From assembly GCA_964644605.1 (NCBI GenBank), contig CAZXWS010000034.1:1-51245 (forward strand): a stretch of 51,245 nucleotides of DNA, written 5' to 3'. The notes under the pieces were generated by a model. The model saw nothing but the letters and a program-made list of their open reading frames with translations. It was not told the origin of the DNA and did no database searches. The translations under genes and the position numbers were made by a program. Source of the stretch: CAZLAJ01 sp964644605 (lineage in GTDB: Bacteria; Patescibacteriota; Microgenomatia; UBA1406; GWC2-37-13). Below, piece by piece: positions 1 through 7,643 of this stretch. Numbering within the stretch: position 1 is the stretch's first letter; each line of letters begins with the position of its first letter.

Positions 1-94
1 TCACCAACTGCTCTATGGATATGTGTTTATCAAGTACGGGTTTTATCCATTGATACCGTACCTGCTCTTTTGTCTCTGGCATAACTTTTGTCAT
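1..94 (-). CDS. N-terminal fragment of a probable transposase/integrase, cut by the window edge
   Basis: The frame opens at an ATG at 92-94 with an AGAGGG run just upstream and runs off the left edge after about 31 codons. The visible protein (MTKVMPETKEQVRYQW, then IKPVLDKHISIEQLV) looks like the helix-turn-helix start of IS481-type integrase-core transposases, which I infer from general resemblance only. The sequence just upstream resembles an IS end (separate entry). It could equally be another short HTH protein, because no catalytic domain is visible. Confidence 0.4.
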   Translation of the reverse strand, partial: MTKVMPETKEQVRYQWIKPVLDKHISIEQLV

Positions 95-107
95 CCCTCT
101 ATCTTAC

Positions 108-134
108 ACCCTGGGTGCAAAAGGTCCTGACACA
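108..134 (-). mobile_element. Candidate terminal inverted repeat of an insertion sequence
   Basis: Read on the minus strand, TGTCAGGACCTTTTGCACCC lies directly before the transposase-like start. A TGT-beginning end a few tens of bases before the transposase ATG is the arrangement in IS481-type elements. The other end lies outside the window, so the inverted-repeat partner and target-site duplication cannot be checked. From here to 340 I see only AT-rich DNA without a supported gene. Confidence 0.35.
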
Positions 135-340
135 TTACAAACTGCAACTTGAAATTTATAGGCTTTACTGTATGATAAACGCTGCACAGAAACTCTTAAC
201 ATTTTTTTACTATTTTTTTGTTTGTTTCTTAAAGTAATAAGGTATTATATAATCGTAGTTATCAGTTATAGAAGATTGCTATAGACATTTTTAAAGCACT
301 CCAACAATTATTTATCTGGTTTATTGAAACATATTGACGA

Positions 341-988
341 CTAATTCTTTTTTTTTGAATATTCAATACCCCAGATAAAATTTGTTAAAGATCCGATACT
401 TATTCCCAAAAGAGCACCTCCGATAACATCACTTAAAAAGTGTGCTCCCACAAAAATTCTTCCAATACCAACTAGAACAACCATCAGCCATAGTAAGGGT
501 CGCCATTTTTTATTAAGATAAGGGTGTATGACAGTAGCGATTGCCGCAGCAGTTGCTGTGTGCCCTGATGGGAAACCTGGAGAATGTTCTACAGCACCAC
601 GGATAATAACATGATGTAAGAAATCCTGTGGCCTTCCTCGATTTACTAATATTTTCAACACACCACTGCTTAGAGCTGCCAAAAAACTTGCTGTAATAAC
701 ATCTCTTGCGATATAAAACTTTTTTAAAATAAGAAGCGCTATAGTTATCCCAATTGCTCCTTCAAAAGCACCCGTATACATTATGTAATATAAAAAAAAG
801 AAGAGTTGCCCAGGAAGAAAATTAATAACACGAAATACTGCGATATCCAATGCATCAACTGCTGAGTATCGTTGAGCAACGAATAACGCAGCAAGTGCAA
901 ATAGAAAAATACCCACACTAAAATAAAATCTATCTCGTTTTCTCCTACGTGCGAATTTATCAATAAAAAAAATTTTCTTAATATCCAT
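341..988 (-). CDS. PAP2-family membrane lipid phosphatase
   Basis: This 215-residue integral membrane protein has the complete PAP2/type-2 phosphatidic acid phosphatase signature: K112-x6-R119-P120, P140-S-G-H143, and R177-x5-H183-x3-D187, between about five hydrophobic helices. Families with this triad dephosphorylate lipid phosphates at the outer membrane face, including undecaprenyl diphosphate, so recycling of a cell-wall lipid carrier is the likeliest role, though substrate is not readable from sequence. A promoter with -10 TAAAAT ends only 5 nt before the ATG and no Shine-Dalgarno is visible, suggesting a leaderless transcript. It diverges from the tRNA-dihydrouridine synthase gene. Confidence 0.88.
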   Translation of the reverse strand: MDIKKIFFIDKFARRRKRDRFYFSVGIFLFALAALFVAQRYSAVDALDIAVFRVINFLPGQLFFFLYYIMYTGAFEGAIGITIALLILKKFYIARDVITASFLAALSSGVLKILVNRGRPQDFLHHVIIRGAVEHSPGFPSGHTATAAAIATVIHPYLNKKWRPLLWLMVVLVGIGRIFVGAHFLSDVIGGALLGISIGSLTNFIWGIEYSKKKN

Positions 989-993
989 ACGTT

Positions 994-1022
994 ATTTTAA
1001 CTTTTACAACGGTTAAGAACAA
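994..1022 (-). promoter_or_regulatory. Promoter of the PAP2 gene (leaderless type)
   Basis: On the minus strand, TTGTTC (1017-1022), a 17-nt spacer and TAAAAT (994-999) are followed by 5 nt and the ATG. Transcription would begin at or next to the start codon. Confidence 0.6.
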
Positions 1023-1053
1023 GTTGTATCTGATAAAATAGGAGGTACTATTT

Positions 1054-2103
1054 ATGGAAACTAACTTTTGGCGGGAAAAATCGAAACCATTAATCGGCTT
1101 ATCGCCCATGGATGGTGTGACTGACGCTGCTTTTCGGTATATCACTGATAAATATGGAAAACCGGATATTTTATTTACTGAATTCACTTCTGTAGAAGGG
1201 TTGGCACGTGGCGCTGCACAACTACTGACAGCTTTTATTCATCACAAGACAGATACTCCTACTGTGGCACAAGTATTCGGTGCAACTCCACAAGATTTTT
1301 ATAAAGCTGCATTTATTGTGGCTGAAATGGGGTTTGATGGAATTGATATAAATATGGGATGTCCAGATAAAAATGTGGCTAAAAAAGGAGGCGGAGCAGG
1401 TTTAATTCGTAAGCCGCACCTCGCACAAGAAATAGTCACACAGACAAAACAAGCCGTGAAAGAATGGTTTGAAGGTAGAAAAATCGAAGACATAGGAATT
1501 ACGGACGATTTATTGAAGGGTATTAAAGATTTTCAAACTAGGTTTGATTTTCATCCTACAACACAACTCTTACCTGTTTCTGTTAAAACACGCATCGGAT
1601 ATGACGATATTATTACAGAAGAATGGACCAAGTATTTACTCGAAACAAACCCTGTTGCTATTTCCATTCACGGCAGGACTCTCAAACAATTGTATAGCGG
1701 CTTGGCAAACTGGGAAGAAATTGGTAAAGCAGCTCAGATTATTAAAAAAACCGACACGCTGGTGCTTGGCAACGGAGACATAAAATCACTTCCTGACGCT
1801 CAAAAAAAAATTAAATCATATAGTCTCGATGGAGTTCTTATAGGAAGAGCTACGTTCGGAAACCCCTGGCTATTTAAAAATGAATTTCCAGACATATCCA
1901 CGAAACTTGCAGTGGCGATTGAACATGCGTATGTATTTCAAAAACTTACACCCTCAGCGCACTTTTTATCGTTACGGAAACATCTCGCCTGGTACTGCCG
2001 AGGTTTCGATAATGCTTCAGATTTACGTTCTCAACTCATTCGTGTCAATTCACCAGAAGAAGTAGAAAATATAATTAATTCTTTCTTAGGAAATAATCTA
2101 TAA
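1054..2103 (+). CDS. dus: tRNA-dihydrouridine synthase
   Basis: This 349-residue protein is a flavin-dependent Dus-family TIM barrel that reduces uridines in the tRNA D-loop. The N-terminus GLSPMDGVTDAAFRYI is the family's FMN-binding start, MGCPDKNVAKKGGGAGL (from residue 101) carries the catalytic Cys103, and VKTRIGY and IGRATFGNPW are the later conserved blocks. Length is typical of the family. A good Shine-Dalgarno (AGGAGG, 1040-1045, 8 nt before the ATG) supports the start; this is one of few genes here with one. Which Dus subtype (DusB-like is my guess) cannot be fixed by eye. The PC4-like gene follows after 30 nt. Confidence 0.93.
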   Translation: METNFWREKSKPLIGLSPMDGVTDAAFRYITDKYGKPDILFTEFTSVEGLARGAAQLLTAFIHHKTDTPTVAQVFGATPQDFYKAAFIVAEMGFDGIDINMGCPDKNVAKKGGGAGLIRKPHLAQEIVTQTKQAVKEWFEGRKIEDIGITDDLLKGIKDFQTRFDFHPTTQLLPVSVKTRIGYDDIITEEWTKYLLETNPVAISIHGRTLKQLYSGLANWEEIGKAAQIIKKTDTLVLGNGDIKSLPDAQKKIKSYSLDGVLIGRATFGNPWLFKNEFPDISTKLAVAIEHAYVFQKLTPSAHFLSLRKHLAWYCRGFDNASDLRSQLIRVNSPEEVENIINSFLGNNL

Positions 2104-2133
2104 TGAGTATTAGGTTTATAAATTATTATTACT

Positions 2134-2367
2134 ATGGAGGACACAAACACACAGGCACAAGAGGAGACAATACTCTTTACGATGGATAAATCTGAAAATG
2201 ATCAAGTAAAAATTAGGGAGACTACTTTTAAAGGCAAAGAATATATCGATATACGGATCTATAGTAAAAATAGTTCCGGGGAGTATATTCCTACAAAAAA
2301 AGGGGTCATGTTGACCAAAGATAAAATGAAACTCATACAGGACGCTCTATCAAAGATAGAGTTGTAA
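2134..2367 (+). CDS. PC4/YdbC-like ssDNA-binding transcriptional coactivator homologue
   Basis: This 77-residue protein has an acidic N-terminal tail (about residues 1-20) followed by one PC4-type domain: VKIRETTFKGKEYIDIR, then YIPTKKGVMLTKDKMKLIQDAL. The family (PF02229) forms homodimers that bind single-stranded DNA or melted DNA; in bacteria a general nucleic-acid-binding role is likely but unproven. It lies 30 nt after the dihydrouridine synthase gene with no Shine-Dalgarno and may be co-transcribed. Family assignment rests on the PTKKG/IRxY pattern. Confidence 0.75.
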   Translation: MEDTNTQAQEETILFTMDKSENDQVKIRETTFKGKEYIDIRIYSKNSSGEYIPTKKGVMLTKDKMKLIQDALSKIEL

Positions 2368-2423
2368 TCTTTTCTGACGTATTTGCATTTTATAACTTGA
2401 TGTATCTATAATAATCTTCAGAT

Positions 2424-2852
2424 ATGTTACCAGTACCATTTTTCATATCAGCCGCCTTCGGATTTATACTGTCATTTGCAGTTTCTCATCCGTCTCATCC
2501 AAAATCCTTTAAGCACAAACTTCCTCATTTAAGAATTCGCTTTATTGAGTTTAGCCCAAATATTAAAGTGAAAATCCGCTCATACGAAATACATCTACAC
2601 CACTGGTTTATTGTTTCGGTAGTATTTATAACCTGCTCTATGTTCCCTAATAACATACTAGAGTCACATCTGTATTTACAAGGTTTATTACTCGGTGTAT
2701 TCGGGCAGGGGCTGACATATCAAGACAGGTTCTCGTTTGTGCACAAACTATACTCACAAAATGTGTCGTATCTCGCATTCGCATATACCCATCTCTACTC
2801 TCAAAAAAGTAAAAAAGTTAAAGCTGTCGAAGAAAATCTTGCAACTGCATAA
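2424..2852 (+). CDS. Conserved membrane protein of unknown function with an HLHHW motif
   Basis: I do not recognise a named family. The 142-residue protein has an N-terminal hydrophobic segment (about 4-22), a central YEIHLHHWFIVSVVF segment in which three histidines precede a second hydrophobic helix, and a third hydrophobic stretch LYLQGLLLGVFGQGL. The histidine cluster at a membrane boundary could bind metal, which is inference. A TATAAT box (2407-2412) lies 11 nt upstream of the ATG. The last 35 nt overlap the 3' end of convergent obg. Confidence 0.6.
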   Translation: MLPVPFFISAAFGFILSFAVSHPSHPKSFKHKLPHLRIRFIEFSPNIKVKIRSYEIHLHHWFIVSVVFITCSMFPNNILESHLYLQGLLLGVFGQGLTYQDRFSFVHKLYSQNVSYLAFAYTHLYSQKSKKVKAVEENLATA

Positions 2853-3765
2853 TACTATCCAAATCATAAATTGAAACTGTCAGCACATCTCTATTAAGTC
2901 GACGTAGCTCCTCTTGTTTTGACTGTAAACTTTTTGGTTCCACGAGATCAGACTTTGTTAATAGAATAATTTCTTTTTTTTCTGCAAGAGCCGGATTAAA
3001 ATTTTTTAATTCTGTACGCACAGTGGTATATGTCTGCGTTAAATTTTCGTTGTCAGCTGATATACAGTGAAGAAGTAACTGAACTTTTTCAATATGTTTT
3101 AAAAACTTTATACCAAGTCCTTTTCCTTGTGAAGCTCCTTCTATTAATCCAGGAATATCAGCAATAACTTTACCATCAACCACTCCCAAGTTTGGTTCAA
3201 GGGTCGTAAATGCATAGGGAGCGACCTTGACATTTGCTCTTGTGAGCTCATTCAATAAACTACTTTTGCCGGCGTTCGGTAAACCAATAAATCCAAAATC
3301 AGCTATCAAGCGCATAACCACCTTAAAATGTTTCTCTTCGCCTTCTTTTCCAGGTTCAGCAAAACGGGGCGCTTTTTTAATAGATGATTTAAACTCAGCA
3401 TTTCCCCTCCCGCCTTTTCCCCCACGACAGAGTAAATATCGAGGACTCTCTTTTGTAATTTCATATACCATAGAGGTTTCTAAATCCTGCAAAGTAGTAC
3501 CTGCGGGAAATGGCAACTCAAAATCCGAGGCATCTGCTCCGAATTTTAAAAATGATTGGCCTGGTTTACCGTGTTCTGCTTTATAATTTTTCTTGCTCAC
3601 ATACCTGTTGAGGTCTGACATGCTTGTATTTAATACAGCGTACACATCTCCTCCTTTTCCACCATTACCTCCATTCGGTCCTGATTTTAAGCCAGGGAAA
3701 AAGGAAACCTTTCCAGGTCCACCATTTCCTGCTTTGACTGTAATCGTTGCTTCATCAATTAACAT
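2818..3765 (-). CDS. obg: Obg/CgtA GTPase, short form
   Basis: This 315-residue protein has the glycine-rich Obg fold (residues 1-155, with GNGGPGKVSF and GGNGGKGGD) followed by a GTPase domain with G1 GLPNAGKSS (161-169), G3 DIPG (203-206) and G4 TKSD. Obg binds the 50S subunit and acts in late ribosome assembly. The C-terminal OCT/variable domain of longer Obg proteins is absent; the protein ends just after the G domain. TATAAT (3772-3777) ends exactly 6 nt before the ATG with no Shine-Dalgarno, so translation is probably leaderless. It overlaps the convergent membrane-protein gene by 35 nt. Confidence 0.95.
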   Translation of the reverse strand: MLIDEATITVKAGNGGPGKVSFFPGLKSGPNGGNGGKGGDVYAVLNTSMSDLNRYVSKKNYKAEHGKPGQSFLKFGADASDFELPFPAGTTLQDLETSMVYEITKESPRYLLCRGGKGGRGNAEFKSSIKKAPRFAEPGKEGEEKHFKVVMRLIADFGFIGLPNAGKSSLLNELTRANVKVAPYAFTTLEPNLGVVDGKVIADIPGLIEGASQGKGLGIKFLKHIEKVQLLLHCISADNENLTQTYTTVRTELKNFNPALAEKKEIILLTKSDLVEPKSLQSKQEELRRLNRDVLTVSIYDLDSIMQLQDFLRQL

Positions 3766-3814
3766 GAAGATATTATACTATCTCAGAGAGGGCAGAGAAA
3801 GTCAGAAGATATCG

Positions 3815-3901
3815 GAGAATCGGATACCAGATAAATCAGAGAGGCCAGAGAATAAAACTTTTCTTTTCTGGTTTCTGATGCAAGCTGACTTCTCCGATTC
3901 T
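3815..3901. repeat. Long imperfect hairpin in the obg upstream region
   Basis: GAGAATCGGA (3815-3824) is the reverse complement of TCCGATTCTC (3892-3901). Inside it, the segment at 3835-3852 (ATCAGAGAGGCCAGAGAA) pairs imperfectly with 3861-3879. It lies between two minus-strand genes. The only T-run follows it on the plus strand, where no upstream gene needs a terminator, so a repeat-element origin is at least as likely as termination. Confidence 0.45.
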
Positions 3902-3916
3902 CTGATTTTTTTGAAC

Positions 3917-4213
3917 CTATTGTTTTGGCAAGTATCTTGGAATATTTATGAGCTCAAGGAAATCACTTACCACTGGAATAAAACGTAACTGGTGGAGAAG
4001 GAATGTGAAAACAGTAATAACGATGGCTAATCCGACAGTTGAACCGAGTGCAACAAAAATACCCTGTACAAAACTTCTCCACATAAGCACAGCAATCCGT
4101 GGGTACACTCGCTCTACTGAACGTGTAAGAATTTCAATTTTTTTTATTATTTCCCGTTCATCCGTGGAAATACGAAAACGTTCTGGTTTAGGATTTTTGC
4201 TTTGTGTTGACAT
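3917..4213 (-). CDS. DUF5665-like small membrane protein
   Basis: From the ATG at 4211-4213 this is a 98-residue protein: a charged N-terminus (MSTQSKNPKPERFRIS), an amphipathic region with ERVYPRIAVLMWRSF, then a hydrophobic helix VALGSTVGLAIVITVFTFLL followed by LRFIPVVSDFLELI. This matches my memory of the DUF5665 pattern of one glycine-containing membrane helix followed by an 'lPiig' segment. Function is unknown. I prefer this ATG to one 16 codons upstream because the extension (MKSLEILYLHS) does not look like the family and TACAAT (4224-4229) would lie inside it, 10 nt before the chosen ATG. Confidence 0.6.
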   Translation of the reverse strand: MSTQSKNPKPERFRISTDEREIIKKIEILTRSVERVYPRIAVLMWRSFVQGIFVALGSTVGLAIVITVFTFLLHQLRFIPVVSDFLELINIPRYLPKQ

Positions 4214-4333
4214 AAGGTCTCTTATTGTACTATGTAAATATAAAATCTCCAATGATTTCACTTACAGTCTTATTACTTGAATATAACCCTCTGTTTAATG
4301 TCTTTATTTATAGTGTTATGTACAGATTTTATG

Positions 4334-4348
4334 GACGGAATTTCCGTC
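4334..4348 (+). promoter_or_regulatory. Small hairpin in the leader of the YtxH-like gene
   Basis: GACGGAA-T-TTCCGTC is a perfect inverted repeat (effectively a 5-bp stem with a 5-nt loop) about 50 nt upstream of the YtxH-like start. This gene has a real 5' leader and a Shine-Dalgarno, unlike most neighbours. It may be an mRNA leader structure; no known riboswitch is recognisable. Confidence 0.35.
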
Positions 4349-4398
4349 TCCAGAATATACTTTTTTATTAGTTGACGCAGCGAAAGGGGGTGAAGTAC

Positions 4399-4635
4399 AT
4401 GGCAAAAAACGAAGAAAAGAAAATGAATGAGCCAAAGAAAAAAAGCAAAATGGCATATGGGGCAGCTGGGGCAATTGTTGGAGCAGCAATCGGAACTGGT
4501 ATTGCAATAGCTTTTTCAAACCCACGCACACGAGAAAAATTTTTAGATACTGCAAAAGATCTCGGAGAACAGGCAATGACAGCCGCGAAAGATATGAATG
4601 TAATCGAAAATTCTCCTCAATCAAAAAAAACTTAA
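4399..4635 (+). CDS. YtxH-like small membrane protein
   Basis: From ATG 4399 the product is 78 residues: a lysine/glutamate-rich N-terminus, a glycine/alanine-rich helix MAYGAAGAIVGAAIGTGIAI, then NPRTREKFLDTAKDLGEQ. This is the layout of YtxH/gas-vesicle-like proteins (one membrane helix, then an amphipathic tail), a family associated with stress but with no defined activity. The strong Shine-Dalgarno AGGGGGTG (4385-4392, 6 nt before the ATG) decides this start over a TTG nine codons upstream. Confidence 0.7.
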   Translation: MAKNEEKKMNEPKKKSKMAYGAAGAIVGAAIGTGIAIAFSNPRTREKFLDTAKDLGEQAMTAAKDMNVIENSPQSKKT

Positions 4636-4643
4636 ACTTGCGT

Positions 4644-4700
4644 TGTAGGGACAGGTTCCGCCGAGCCCGTCTACTCCGCCATAGCGTGACAACCCTACTA
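4644..4700. repeat. Degenerate copy of the GTAG palindrome
   Basis: The segment begins TTGTAGGGACAGGT and closes with CAACCCTAC, so its ends match the palindrome family whose perfect copy starts at 4717. The middle has been replaced by unrelated, partly self-complementary sequence. It is the first of three copies in 200 bp. Confidence 0.55.
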
Positions 4701-4716
4701 CACAAATATATTTCAT

Positions 4717-4744
4717 GTAGGGACAGGTCGCGACCTGTCCCTAC
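4717..4744. repeat. Perfect 28-bp GTAG palindrome (REP-like family A)
   Basis: GTAGGGACAGGTCG is followed immediately by its exact reverse complement. Other copies are at 6669-6692, 18146-18171, 27661-27688, 34161-34186 and 39711-39738, all between genes. The GTAG tetranucleotide at the foot of a hairpin resembles REP elements mobilised by RAYT (Y1) transposases; no such transposase is in this window. Confidence 0.85.
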
Positions 4745-4814
4745 TTAATATCTGGTGATTGACACGATATGTATGGAATGATTTTCCCACGTCGCCCCGA
4801 ATACTCTGGACTAT

Positions 4815-4840
4815 GGAGGGACAAGTAAACCGTTCCCTAC
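4815..4840. repeat. Degenerate GTAG palindrome
   Basis: GGAGGGACAAG, a short spacer and CCGTTCCCTAC form a weakened copy of family A, downstream of the ABC transporter gene on its 3' side. Confidence 0.45.
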
Positions 4841-4853
4841 AATATTTAATTGA

Positions 4854-6623
4854 TTAATATAACTCGAACTGCGCGAGTAATTTTTTATTTCCTTCAACTT
4901 GATAATTCAATAAATCACGATAAATACCAGGACGTTTTGATAATTCTTGCGGACTCCCGCTATCCACAATTTTTCCCTGATCGAGCACAATTATTTGATG
5001 AACATTTTGGATAGTAGAAAATCGATGGGCAATAATAATAACTAATTTATTTTTCATTAAGTTTTCCATACCTTCTTGTACCTCTTTTTCTGACTTTGCA
5101 TCAAGGCTAGAAGTTGCTTCATCTAAAATAAGTATCGGCGAATTTTTTAATATTGCCCTGGCAATTTGAATACGCTGTTTTTGCCCTCCGGATAATCGTA
5201 TACCTCTCTCACCCACTTCTGACTCAATTCCCTTTGGTAACTTTTCTACAAAATCCCATGCATTTGCTAGTTTCAGTGCGTTTATCACATCTTCATCCGT
5301 TGCATTCCGGCTTCCATACGCTACATTTTCGCGAATAGTCGATGAAAACAACTCATTTTCTTGAAACACCAGTGCAATATTATTTCGAATATAATTTTGG
5401 GTTAAGTCTTTATAATTTTTATCTTTCAACATAATAGTACCGTCTGTTGCCTCATAAAACTTAAGTATTAAATTTACTATAGTTGACTTGCCCACACCGC
5501 TATGCCCCACCAAAGCAACTTTTTCTTTCTTTGCGATTGCAAAGGATATATCTTTGAGAACCATTTCTGAGGTTTCATACTTAAAAGAGACATTTTTAAA
5601 CTCTAAAGTAGGATCGATAATCTTAGTTTGATCATACTCTTTATCGAAATACTCAGTAGAAGGTAACTCTAGTATTTCTAAAAATTCTTTTGAACCTGCT
5701 TCTGCGTTCTGTACTTGTGTCAAGATAAATGACATAGCAAATAACGGACGCCGTGCTTGGTTCATTAACTGGAGTATCAAAACAACTGTGCCAAGTGTCA
5801 TCGAGCCTTTAAACGCGCTATAAAATACAATCACATTTACGGCAGTCAGAATAATATTTAGGCTAAAATTACGAAGAAAATCAAAGATATGGAAGGTCTG
5901 GCTCTGGCGGGCATAAATTTTATTACTTTGAGTAAGATTATGTGAAATAGTGCTATACTCCTGTTTTTCGGTGTTAAAACTTTTGACTAACTTAATATTT
6001 GAAATAACTTCCTGTATCCTTCCACGCGAATAATCTTCAATTTTATTTTTTTTCACTTCCTCTTCACCCCATTTTTTTGTTGAGTAGTAACTCAGGGCTA
6101 GGTAAACCGGAAACAGAAAGAAGGTAAACACAGCAACCGGAATGTTGAAATATGCAAGAATGACAATAGTTAAGATACTTTGTAAAAACGTCGGCAAAAT
6201 AAAGTTAGTAGAAGTATTTATAAACTGCTGAATAGTAAGTATTCCCCGATTTAATTGATTCACAATTTTGCCGGAAATTTCTGAATCAAAATATGACTGA
6301 GGAAGGGTTAAAACTTTGTGATAAAACCGTTCAGTAAGAAATTTACGCAGTTCACCAGCAAAATGATCTCCCAACCGTTCAGTAATTGCGGTAAGGATGA
6401 TGCCAAACACACCGAGAGCAAACGAAGCGCTAATTAAAACTGTTAAGTGCGATATGCTTCCACCCTTGTGTTGAATACTTGCGATTATCTCATCAACGAT
6501 ATACTTCGAAAATAACGGAACAATAAGATCAATTAATGCTGTTACAACTATTAATGTGGCAATGATTGCCACCAAGCCATAGAGTGGTTTTGAGATGCGT
6601 ATAATCTTAGTAATATTTTTCAT
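4854..6623 (-). CDS. ABC exporter, fused membrane and ATPase domains (MsbA/ABCB type)
   Basis: This 589-residue half-transporter has an ABC type-1 membrane domain (about residues 1-310, six hydrophobic helices) and a C-terminal nucleotide-binding domain: Walker A GHSGVGKST near residue 373, the LSGGQKQR signature, Walker B ILILDEATSSLD, and the switch histidine in IIIAHRFSTI. Such proteins act as homo- or heterodimers exporting lipids, peptides or drugs; no neighbouring half-transporter suggests a homodimer. Substrate is not inferable. TATAAT (6635-6640) lies 11 nt upstream of the start codon. Length is normal. Confidence 0.93.
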   Translation of the reverse strand: MKNITKIIRISKPLYGLVAIIATLIVVTALIDLIVPLFSKYIVDEIIASIQHKGGSISHLTVLISASFALGVFGIILTAITERLGDHFAGELRKFLTERFYHKVLTLPQSYFDSEISGKIVNQLNRGILTIQQFINTSTNFILPTFLQSILTIVILAYFNIPVAVFTFFLFPVYLALSYYSTKKWGEEEVKKNKIEDYSRGRIQEVISNIKLVKSFNTEKQEYSTISHNLTQSNKIYARQSQTFHIFDFLRNFSLNIILTAVNVIVFYSAFKGSMTLGTVVLILQLMNQARRPLFAMSFILTQVQNAEAGSKEFLEILELPSTEYFDKEYDQTKIIDPTLEFKNVSFKYETSEMVLKDISFAIAKKEKVALVGHSGVGKSTIVNLILKFYEATDGTIMLKDKNYKDLTQNYIRNNIALVFQENELFSSTIRENVAYGSRNATDEDVINALKLANAWDFVEKLPKGIESEVGERGIRLSGGQKQRIQIARAILKNSPILILDEATSSLDAKSEKEVQEGMENLMKNKLVIIIAHRFSTIQNVHQIIVLDQGKIVDSGSPQELSKRPGIYRDLLNYQVEGNKKLLAQFELY

Positions 6624-6668
6624 ATCAGGATTAAATTATACGCTATAATTCAGTTTAAGTATAAAGTA

Positions 6669-6692
6669 GTAGGGACAGGTCTCGACCTGTCC
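6669..6692. repeat. GTAG palindrome, partial copy
   Basis: GTAGGGACAGGTCTCG continues into ACCTGTCC, one change from the family A consensus and lacking the terminal CTAC. It sits 14 bp from the AAATCC inverted repeat, and the pair recurs in the opposite orientation at 34133-34186. Confidence 0.75.
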
Positions 6693-6706
6693 ATATTCAC
6701 TATATT

Positions 6707-6816
6707 AAATCCAAATTTCAAAATCCAAAGATTCAAATCAATGTCAAAATCCAAATAAATTTTTGAATTTTGGGTTTAGGATTTCATTTGACATTTGGGC
6801 TTTGAAATTTGGATTT
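6707..6816. repeat. 110-bp AT-rich inverted repeat (AAATCCAAA family)
   Basis: The arms begin AAATCCAAATTTCAAA and end TTTGAAATTTGGATTT, with inner segments (CAATGTCAAAATCC and GGATTTCATTTGACATT) also complementary. Related sequence occurs at 20456-20555 and 34131-34150. No ORF is inside. It behaves like a small non-coding palindromic element. Confidence 0.75.
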
Positions 6817-6868
6817 ATTGATTTATCTGTTCTTAAATCCTAAATCTTAAATCTTTTATCAAATTAAT

Positions 6869-7048
6869 ATGGCTGAGCAGGAAGCACAACCAACAGTTGA
6901 TATAGTCAAAAACTTTTATGAACTTATTTTATTTGTAAGTGATCAATTACTGACTGTTTCTAATGTTATTGTCGTCGGACTCGGTACTTTCTTTCTTCTC
7001 ATTATTGGCCTTCTCTATATTTTTTACGCGCTTTTTTTCAAAATATAA
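6869..7048 (+). CDS. Small single-pass membrane protein
   Basis: This 59-residue ORF starts at an ATG (MAEQEAQPTVDIVKNFYEL) and ends with a 25-residue hydrophobic helix (VIVVGLGTFFLLIIGLLYIF) and a short FFKI tail. I do not recognise a family. An acidic/amphipathic N-terminus plus a C-terminal anchor suggests a tail-anchored protein. It lies 56 nt before the coiled-coil gene on the same strand, but that gene has its own promoter. No Shine-Dalgarno is visible, so the call rests on composition. Confidence 0.5.
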   Translation: MAEQEAQPTVDIVKNFYELILFVSDQLLTVSNVIVVGLGTFFLLIIGLLYIFYALFFKI

Positions 7049-7065
7049 TTTCTTAACATTATCGT

Positions 7066-7095
7066 TTGACTTAAAGGCTGCAAATACAGTATATT
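7066..7095 (+). promoter_or_regulatory. Promoter of the coiled-coil gene
   Basis: TTGACT (7066-7071), an 18-nt spacer and TATATT (7090-7095) end 9 nt before the ATG at 7105, leaving a leader of only a few bases at most. Confidence 0.65.
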
Positions 7096-7104
7096 GATGT
7101 TCCT

Positions 7105-7596
7105 ATGGATGATACACAACCAACAAACTCAACCCCTGAAGAAACGTCTGAAGTGACAACTGAAGAAAAAACTACTGAATCAGATGATACTGCTAATCTT
7201 GCATCTAATTTATTACTCGTAGAAGAAAAAATAAAACAACACTTAGCCGACATTCAACGATTGCAAGGCCAGTATAAAGAACAGCGCAATATGTTTGAGG
7301 ATTCCTTTGCTAATGATGCTAATTATAAAGAGTTAAATGATAAAGCAAAAGAAGCAAACCGATTAAAAAATGCGGCAAAGCAACAAATCTTAAGATCACC
7401 GGCTATACAGGAATTATCCAACAAGGTAAAAGCTATGAAAGAAGAATTAGCTGACCTACAGGACTCACTTTCAGACTACCTTCGCGAGTATCAACGAACA
7501 ACAGGCTCGAATGTTTTTGTAGGAGATAATGGTGAAGAACTTGAGATAGTTCACGTGACAAAACTCGTACGCAGAAACTCCAAATATAGACCGTAA
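7105..7596 (+). CDS. Acidic coiled-coil protein of unknown function
   Basis: The 163-residue protein has a Thr/Glu-rich disordered N-terminus (about 1-30), a long helical region (about 35-135) with heptad-like leucines (LLLVEEKIKQHLADIQRL, VKAMKEELADLQDSLSDYL), and a short C-terminal tail (VTKLVRRNSKYRP). There is no signal peptide or membrane helix. I do not recognise a family; it looks like a cytoplasmic structural or adaptor coiled coil. The promoter immediately before the ATG and absence of a Shine-Dalgarno suggest leaderless expression. Confidence 0.6.
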   Translation: MDDTQPTNSTPEETSEVTTEEKTTESDDTANLASNLLLVEEKIKQHLADIQRLQGQYKEQRNMFEDSFANDANYKELNDKAKEANRLKNAAKQQILRSPAIQELSNKVKAMKEELADLQDSLSDYLREYQRTTGSNVFVGDNGEELEIVHVTKLVRRNSKYRP

Positions 7597-7643
7597 TTAT
7601 AAATAATGAACTGGAATCTTTTTTTGAAGTGCGGTGTCATGCC

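Noticed and set aside
3227..3586. Plus-strand ORF of 119 codons
   Set aside because: It is an antisense shadow of obg; its Pro-rich sequence is the complement of the Gly-rich Obg fold.
3593..3988. Plus-strand ORF of 131 codons
   Set aside because: It runs antisense through the obg start and the hairpin region; no promoter or recognisable domain.
4316..4705. Minus-strand ORF of 129 codons
   Set aside because: Antisense to the YtxH-like gene, which has a strong Shine-Dalgarno and a coherent protein; the ORF's composition is repetitive.
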